Shown in pieces: positions 7,714-11,296 of a DNA stretch of 11,296 nt; position 1 is the stretch's first letter, and every line of letters starts with the position of its first letter. A program made the translations under genes and the position numbers. The stretch is taken from positions 1 through 11,296 of the forward strand of contig JBAYZQ010000066.1 of NCBI GenBank assembly GCA_041672385.1. Reading direction: 5' to 3'. The notes below the pieces were generated by a model. It was not told the DNA's origin, searched no databases, and was given only the letters and a program-made list of their open reading frames with translations. The stretch comes from JBAYZQ01 sp041672385 (lineage in GTDB: Bacteria; Spirochaetota; Spirochaetia; Sphaerochaetales; Sphaerochaetaceae).

Positions 7714-7742
7714 CTTATATACTTTATTCTATAAATTGTAAA
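7714..7742 (-). promoter_or_regulatory. sigma70-type promoter of the der unit
   Basis: On the minus strand, -35 TTTACA (7737-7742; 5/6) and -10 TATAAG (7714-7719; 5/6) are separated by exactly 17 nt. The predicted start near 7707 leaves a leader of about 22 nt that contains the AAGGA ribosome binding site of der. This is the best promoter match in the window. Confidence 0.62.
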
Positions 7743-7764
7743 GTTTTATAACAACTACTATCAT
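7736..7764 (+). promoter_or_regulatory. Candidate promoter of the GerMN gene, overlapping the der -35
   Basis: On the plus strand, -35 TTGTAA (7736-7741; 4/6) and -10 TATCAT (7759-7764; 5/6) are 17 nt apart, predicting a start near 7771 and a leader of about 62 nt. Its -35 occupies almost the same bases as the der -35 (7737-7742), so polymerase could bind only one direction at a time. AT-rich DNA gives many weak matches, hence the modest confidence. Confidence 0.35.
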
Positions 7765-7832
7765 CAAAATTCTTAAGTCAGGGTTGTTTATCAATCCTTG
7801 CCTTTTATCAGATAAAGATATATTAATAAAGA

Positions 7833-8363
7833 ATGTTCAACAAGTACAATAAAAATAATAAAAATAAAACTTCTTGGTTATTTTGGATTATTCTTTGGCT
7901 TACTTTTACTTTTATTGTTTTTTTAATTTCTTTACCTAAAATCAAACAATCAATTATTGATTCCAACATTATGAGCTTAATGGAAAATTATAAAAATCAG
8001 GAAAAACCTTCAAAAACAAGAGAAATAACTCTCTTTTATATTCAAAAAACAGAAGGTTCTTTGATTTTACAACCAGTCTTTACAAATATTCCTAAATACG
8101 GTGGTTCAACCTACCAAGATGCTATTGAAGCACTTATTGCTGGGCCTTCTTCTGAGTTAGAAAAGGAAGGTTTTATTTCCTTGTTTCCTTCTAAAACTAC
8201 TTTAATAGGTTCCACCTTATCAGATGGAATTTATTTCATTGATTTATCCAAGCAATTTGATAAACTTAACAATGCTAATAGAGCTTTATGTATTTCTCAA
8301 ATTGAAAAAACTATAAAATTAATTAATTCAGATATTCAAGATATAAGAATCAGTGTAAAATAG
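7833..8363 (+). CDS. Membrane-anchored GerMN-domain protein
   Basis: This is the only plus-strand gene, with 176 residues. An Asn/Lys-rich cytoplasmic start (1-13) precedes a single hydrophobic helix at about 14-34 (WLFWIILWLTFTFIVFLISL) and a short linker. Then comes a GerMN domain at about 62-176: ITLFYIQKTEGSLILQPV, a helix with QDAIEALIAGP (95-105), and LFPSKTTLIGSTLSDGIYFI with DLSKQF ending the core (137-142). This matches the family pattern L-x-x-G-P ... P-x-x-T-x-L-x-x-x-x-x-x-D-G-x-x-x-x-D-L-S. GerMN domains occur in spore-germination and envelope proteins. A spirochaete does not sporulate, so an extracytoplasmic envelope role is inferred and the ligand is unknown. Ribosome binding is weak (ATAAAGA before ATG). 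The last 14 nt overlap the tlyA end. Confidence 0.86.
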   Translation: MFNKYNKNNKNKTSWLFWIILWLTFTFIVFLISLPKIKQSIIDSNIMSLMENYKNQEKPSKTREITLFYIQKTEGSLILQPVFTNIPKYGGSTYQDAIEALIAGPSSELEKEGFISLFPSKTTLIGSTLSDGIYFIDLSKQFDKLNNANRALCISQIEKTIKLINSDIQDIRISVK

Positions 8364-9117
8364 CTTTTTCTAACATCTCTTCCTTTTTTATACCTTGAGA
8401 ATGTGAAAGAAGGGCTAGAAATTCGGTATTACCTTTTCTTCCTTTTATTGGAGAACATACCAGATTAAGAATATTAACATTTTCATTTTTTAGATTATCC
8501 CAAACTTGACTTAGTATCTGAAGCATAAGTTTTTCATCTTCTATTACTCCATTGAAATCTAATTGCCACCTTGAAACTTCAAATTGAGGCTTAATCAGGG
8601 CAACCATCCAATCTTCCTTACAAAGGCCTAAAATATGGCCAGCAGCACCTTTTATAGATCTAAAGGATAAATCTGCTGTTCCTGCGTCAGCTTCTGGTTT
8701 GAGGGTCTCTACTCCCATTATGTTCTGTCTTTCATGAACCACTACTTTGCTATTTGACCTAAGGCTATAAGAGAGTTGATTATATCCCACATCAACACTA
8801 TGGACCTTTGAAGCTCCATGTTGTAATAGACAATCAGTAAAACCTCCAGTAGAAGAACCTGCATCCAACATAACTAGTCCCTTTACATCAAGTTTGAACT
8901 CTTTAAGGGCATGTTCTAATTTGAAACCACCCCGAGATACAAATTTTGGGAAAACTAGTTGAACATCCAACTCTTCACAAACCTTCATTTGAGGGTCCGT
9001 TACCAGTTCATTTCCAATTATGACATTCTTACAAACAAAAAAGGCTTTTAGCCTTTCATTGTCGTAATGAGAATATTTCTTTTGTAACACTTTAATAGCA
9101 GAAATTTTTTTGGTCAT
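8350..9117 (-). CDS. tlyA: TlyA-family rRNA 2'-O-methyltransferase (annotated elsewhere as hemolysin A)
   Basis: A 255-residue SAM-dependent methyltransferase of the FtsJ/TlyA type. Known TlyA enzymes 2'-O-methylate C1920 of 23S rRNA, and the longer type also C1409 of 16S rRNA; I cannot tell which type this is. Seen: an N-terminal S4-like segment (about 1-58) lacking the usual R-L-D start; SRGGFKLEHAL with K66; the SAM loop LDAGSSTGGFTD (84-95); ADLSF with D149; ALIKPQFE with K176; NTEFLALL with E232. K66-D149-K176-E232 fit the K-D-K-E catalytic tetrad. The ATG follows the ymdB stop directly (TAAATG) and I see no convincing Shine-Dalgarno, so translation is probably coupled. The hemolysin name is historical; nothing here suggests a secreted toxin. 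Confidence 0.93.
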   Translation of the reverse strand: MTKKISAIKVLQKKYSHYDNERLKAFFVCKNVIIGNELVTDPQMKVCEELDVQLVFPKFVSRGGFKLEHALKEFKLDVKGLVMLDAGSSTGGFTDCLLQHGASKVHSVDVGYNQLSYSLRSNSKVVVHERQNIMGVETLKPEADAGTADLSFRSIKGAAGHILGLCKEDWMVALIKPQFEVSRWQLDFNGVIEDEKLMLQILSQVWDNLKNENVNILNLVCSPIKGRKGNTEFLALLSHSQGIKKEEMLEKAILH

Positions 9118-9909
9118 TTAAAACCCAAACTCTTGATTTATCACTTCAATCTTTTCAGCATTTCCGTTATCAGCGTTTATTGTAATACATACACCTCTAA
9201 TGGCTGCTTTTCCCTCTTTAACCACTGGTTTGAAGGGCATTTGAAGTAATTGTTTTCTTATAGAAGTTGAAGGTTGAGAACCGATAACACTGTCAATAGG
9301 TCCGCACATTCCAAGATCAGTAATATAAGCCGTCTTTCCTGGAAGAATTTTTGCATCTGCAGTTTGAACATGTGTATGAGTTCCAACTACAGCACTGACT
9401 TTTCCATCCAACCAAAACCCAAGGGCTTCTTTCTCTTGATTACTTTCAGCATGAAAATCAACTAAAATTGCATTGGTTTTGCTTTTAATCTTTTCTATAA
9501 TTCCATTTGCTGCTCTAAAGGGGCAATCAAGAGGTATCATGCTGTATCTTCCTTGAAGATTAATAACTCCTATCCCATTTACTATTGTATAACCATGTCC
9601 TGCAACAGAGGGTGGATAATTGGCTGGACGAAGTAGATTTGGTTCTTTATCTAAGGAACTCATGAGATCTTCTTGTTGCCAAATATGATTTCCACTTGTA
9701 ATAACATCTACTCCAGAATCAAAAAATCTTCTCATTTGACTATAAGCCAGACCAAAGCCATTATCAGCAGCGTTTTCACCGTTGACAACAACAATGTCTG
9801 TCTTATAAGTTTTAATTAATTGGGGTAATCCCATAAAAAGAGCTCTACATCCAGGATTTCCATAGACGTCTCCTAAAAGTAAAGCCTTTATTTGTTTTTT
9901 ACCGGGCAT
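9118..9909 (-). CDS. ymdB: YmdB-family metallophosphoesterase (2',3'-cyclic nucleotide phosphodiesterase type)
   Basis: A 263-residue cytoplasmic calcineurin-like phosphoesterase (the TIGR00282 group). The dimetal-site motifs are complete: GDVYG with D14; NGENAAD (43-49) with E45; SGNHIW (72-77) with N74 and H75; DFHAE (151-155) with H153; GTHTHVQTAD (176-185) with H178 and H180. NLLRPANYP and DLGMCGP are also family-typical. The Bacillus relative hydrolyses 2',3'-cyclic nucleotides and affects biofilm and motility decisions; that role should not be assumed here. The ATG lies within the end of rny (11-nt overlap) with only a weak upstream GATAG-like site. The start gives the expected N-terminus, with the GDV motif at residues 13-15, so it is preferred. 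Neighbourhood with rny is widely conserved. Confidence 0.95.
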   Translation of the reverse strand: MPGKKQIKALLLGDVYGNPGCRALFMGLPQLIKTYKTDIVVVNGENAADNGFGLAYSQMRRFFDSGVDVITSGNHIWQQEDLMSSLDKEPNLLRPANYPPSVAGHGYTIVNGIGVINLQGRYSMIPLDCPFRAANGIIEKIKSKTNAILVDFHAESNQEKEALGFWLDGKVSAVVGTHTHVQTADAKILPGKTAYITDLGMCGPIDSVIGSQPSTSIRKQLLQMPFKPVVKEGKAAIRGVCITINADNGNAEKIEVINQEFGF

Positions 9910-11296
9910 ATTCTATCGCACGTGTTTCTCGGATGATAGTAACTTTGATTCTACCAGGATACCGCAACTCAGCTTCAATCCTTGTCGCAACACCTTTGGC
10001 AATTTCTTTAGCTCTTTCATCTGTAACATTATCACTATTTACCAGAATTCTTAATTCTCTTCCAGCTTGAATGGCGAAAGCCTTTTCAACACCTTCGAAA
10101 GATTCAGCAATCTTTTCAAGATTTTCCAAACGTTTAATATAGTTATCAAGAGTTTCTCTTCTTGCCCCAGGTCTTGCTGCACTGATAGCATCTGCAATTT
10201 GGACAATAATGCTTTCTATACAAATCGGTTCCACATCGTTATGGTGTGCAAGTATAGCGTTGACAATTTTTGGATCTTCTCCAAGTCGTTTAGCTAAATC
10301 TCCCCCAATTTCGGCATGGTTAGCATCACTTTCAGTCTCAATACCCTTTCCAATATCATGAAGCAATCCAGCTCTTTTGGCTATTTCAACATCTGCACCA
10401 ACTTCACTTGCAATCATTCCAGAAATTACTGCTACTTCTCTTGAGTGTATCAAAACACTTTGTCCATAACTGGTCCTGAAATATAATCTACCAAGAGATT
10501 TTATCATTTCCTGACTCATATTATGAATTCCCATGTCAAATACTAGCTTTTCACCTTCTTCAACAGTAACCTTTGCAATTTCTTTTCTAACCTTATTTAC
10601 AACTTCTTCAATTCTCGCAGGATGGATTCGTCCATCTTGGACAAGTCTTTCCAGGGCAACTCTAGCTACTTCTTTTCTAATTGGATCAAAACAAGAAATA
10701 ACCACGGCCTCTGGAGTATCATCAATAATGATGTCAACCCCAGTCAAGGTTTCAAGAGTTCTAATATTTCTTCCTTCACGACCAATAATTCTTCCTTTCA
10801 TTTCGTCACTTGGAAGACTTACTGAGCTGACTGTAATTTCATTGCTTACCTCAGTAGCAAGCCTTTGAATTGTAGTTATGATGATATCACGTGCTTTTTT
10901 ATCAGCCTGGGCCATAGTTTCCTGCTCCATTTTGTTTAAAACAATTTGGGCGTCATGTTTGGCCTCATTCTGCATTGCATCAATGATAATTTGTTTTGCT
11001 TCTTCTTTTGAGAGCGATGCAATTTCTGAAATCCTTTTTTCAAGATTTTCTTGCTCACCTTCAATTTCTTTTTTTCTTTGTATTAAATTTTCTTCTTTAT
11101 CCTGCTGTTGTTTTTTTGCCTTTTCTAAATCAGACTGTTTTTGCTCTAAATTCTCTTCTTTCTGAGACAGACGACGCTCCTGACGTTGAATTTCATTTCT
11201 ACGTTCACGAGCCTCCTTTTCCTGCTGTTGCTTTTCCTTCAACAGTTGATCTCTTGTTTCAAGCACAAGCTCTTTTCTTTTAGCTTCTGCATCTTT
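9899..11296 (-). CDS. rny: Ribonuclease Y (5' end cut by window edge)
   Basis: RNase Y is the membrane-tethered endoribonuclease that starts mRNA decay. The visible 465 residues are the C-terminal part of a protein of about 510. The frame stays open to the right edge, and the GTG at 11264-11266 is an internal Val codon, not the start. Counting from the edge: a Gln/Glu/Lys-rich coiled coil (about 1-150) with the family-typical ERRNEIQRQERRLSQKEENL; a KH domain with GREG at 172-175; and an HD domain with H284, HD at 313-314 (LLHDIGKG), the HH pair at 351-352 and D369. A C-terminal domain ends IEYAR. The N-terminal membrane helix lies outside the window. The stop overlaps ymdB by 11 nt, so the two are co-transcribed. 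Confidence 0.97.
   Translation of the reverse strand, partial: KDAEAKRKELVLETRDQLLKEKQQQEKEARERRNEIQRQERRLSQKEENLEQKQSDLEKAKKQQQDKEENLIQRKKEIEGEQENLEKRISEIASLSKEEAKQIIIDAMQNEAKHDAQIVLNKMEQETMAQADKKARDIIITTIQRLATEVSNEITVSSVSLPSDEMKGRIIGREGRNIRTLETLTGVDIIIDDTPEAVVISCFDPIRKEVARVALERLVQDGRIHPARIEEVVNKVRKEIAKVTVEEGEKLVFDMGIHNMSQEMIKSLGRLYFRTSYGQSVLIHSREVAVISGMIASEVGADVEIAKRAGLLHDIGKGIETESDANHAEIGGDLAKRLGEDPKIVNAILAHHNDVEPICIESIIVQIADAISAARPGARRETLDNYIKRLENLEKIAESFEGVEKAFAIQAGRELRILVNSDNVTDERAKEIAKGVATRIEAELRYPGRIKVTIIRETRAIEYAR

Noticed and set aside
7396..7734. Plus-strand open frame of 112 codons antisense to the 5' end of der, running into the intergenic region
   Set aside because: Its composition mirrors the der G domain in reverse. 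The hydrophobic C-terminal residues come from the AT-rich promoter region, and it would run through the der promoter.
8350..9117. Hemolysin (virulence toxin) reading of tlyA
   Set aside because: The protein has an SAM loop and a K-D-K-E tetrad of rRNA methyltransferases and no signal peptide; the hemolysin label comes from early genetic screens.
10533..10868. Plus-strand open frame of 111 codons inside rny, with similar ones at 10878-11165 and 10996-11283
   Set aside because: They lie fully antisense to the conserved rny coding region, show no family features or good ribosome binding site, and arise from the coding bias of the minus strand.
11264..11266. GTG as the start codon of rny
   Set aside because: The frame stays open for 10 more codons to the window edge with coiled-coil sequence (KDAEAKRKEL) typical of RNase Y, and the membrane anchor expected at the N-terminus is missing. 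The gene is simply cut by the edge.
1..11296. A novel defence, mobile or secretion system
   Set aside because: Nine of the eleven genes belong to well-known families, mostly housekeeping. No transposase, integrase, toxin pair, repeat array or composition break was seen.

Overview
The window is an AT-rich stretch of bacterial chromosome (G+C roughly one third by eye). It is packed with housekeeping genes, ten on the minus strand and one on the plus strand. The standard code is in use, since TGA, TAG and TAA all act as stops. The best guess for the source is a spirochaete, probably Treponema-like. Three things point there: the close match of the DnaK sequence to spirochaetal DnaK as I remember it; the grpE-dnaK-dnaJ-rlmB order without hrcA; and the rny-ymdB-tlyA / GerMN / der arrangement, which I recall from Treponema and Borrelia. 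This assignment is from memory and was not checked against a database.

Layout from the right edge, in the direction of most transcription. (1) 11296-8350, minus: rny (its 5' end is cut by the window edge), ymdB and tlyA form a tight operon with an 11-nt overlap and then a 0-nt gap. Their products are the membrane-tethered mRNA-decay endonuclease RNase Y, the YmdB-type metallophosphoesterase and a TlyA-type rRNA 2'-O-methyltransferase. (2) 7833-8363, plus: a lone membrane-anchored GerMN-domain protein, convergent with tlyA and overlapping its 3' end by 14 nt. (3) 7685-4461, minus: der (ribosome-assembly GTPase), a HAD-family phosphatase and a membrane-anchored coiled-coil protein. These genes are coupled by a 1-nt and then an 8-nt overlap, and a good sigma70-type promoter lies in front of der. 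(4) 4362-1, minus: grpE, dnaK, dnaJ and the start of rlmB (3' end cut by the left edge). A plausible vegetative promoter precedes grpE, and an imperfect terminator-like hairpin separates dnaK from dnaJ.

Functionally the window combines protein folding (GrpE/DnaK/DnaJ), ribosome maturation (Der, RlmB, TlyA) and RNA turnover or signalling (RNase Y, YmdB). Two envelope-anchored proteins have no assigned role: the coiled-coil protein and the GerMN protein. No gene-free stretch exceeds 150 nt. I saw no tRNA, rRNA, CRISPR array, insertion sequence, phage gene or defence-type cassette. I do not see a previously undescribed multi-gene system here. The most worthwhile leads are the uncharacterised coiled-coil gene, the GerMN gene with its divergent promoter and convergent overlap, and the dnaK-dnaJ hairpin.
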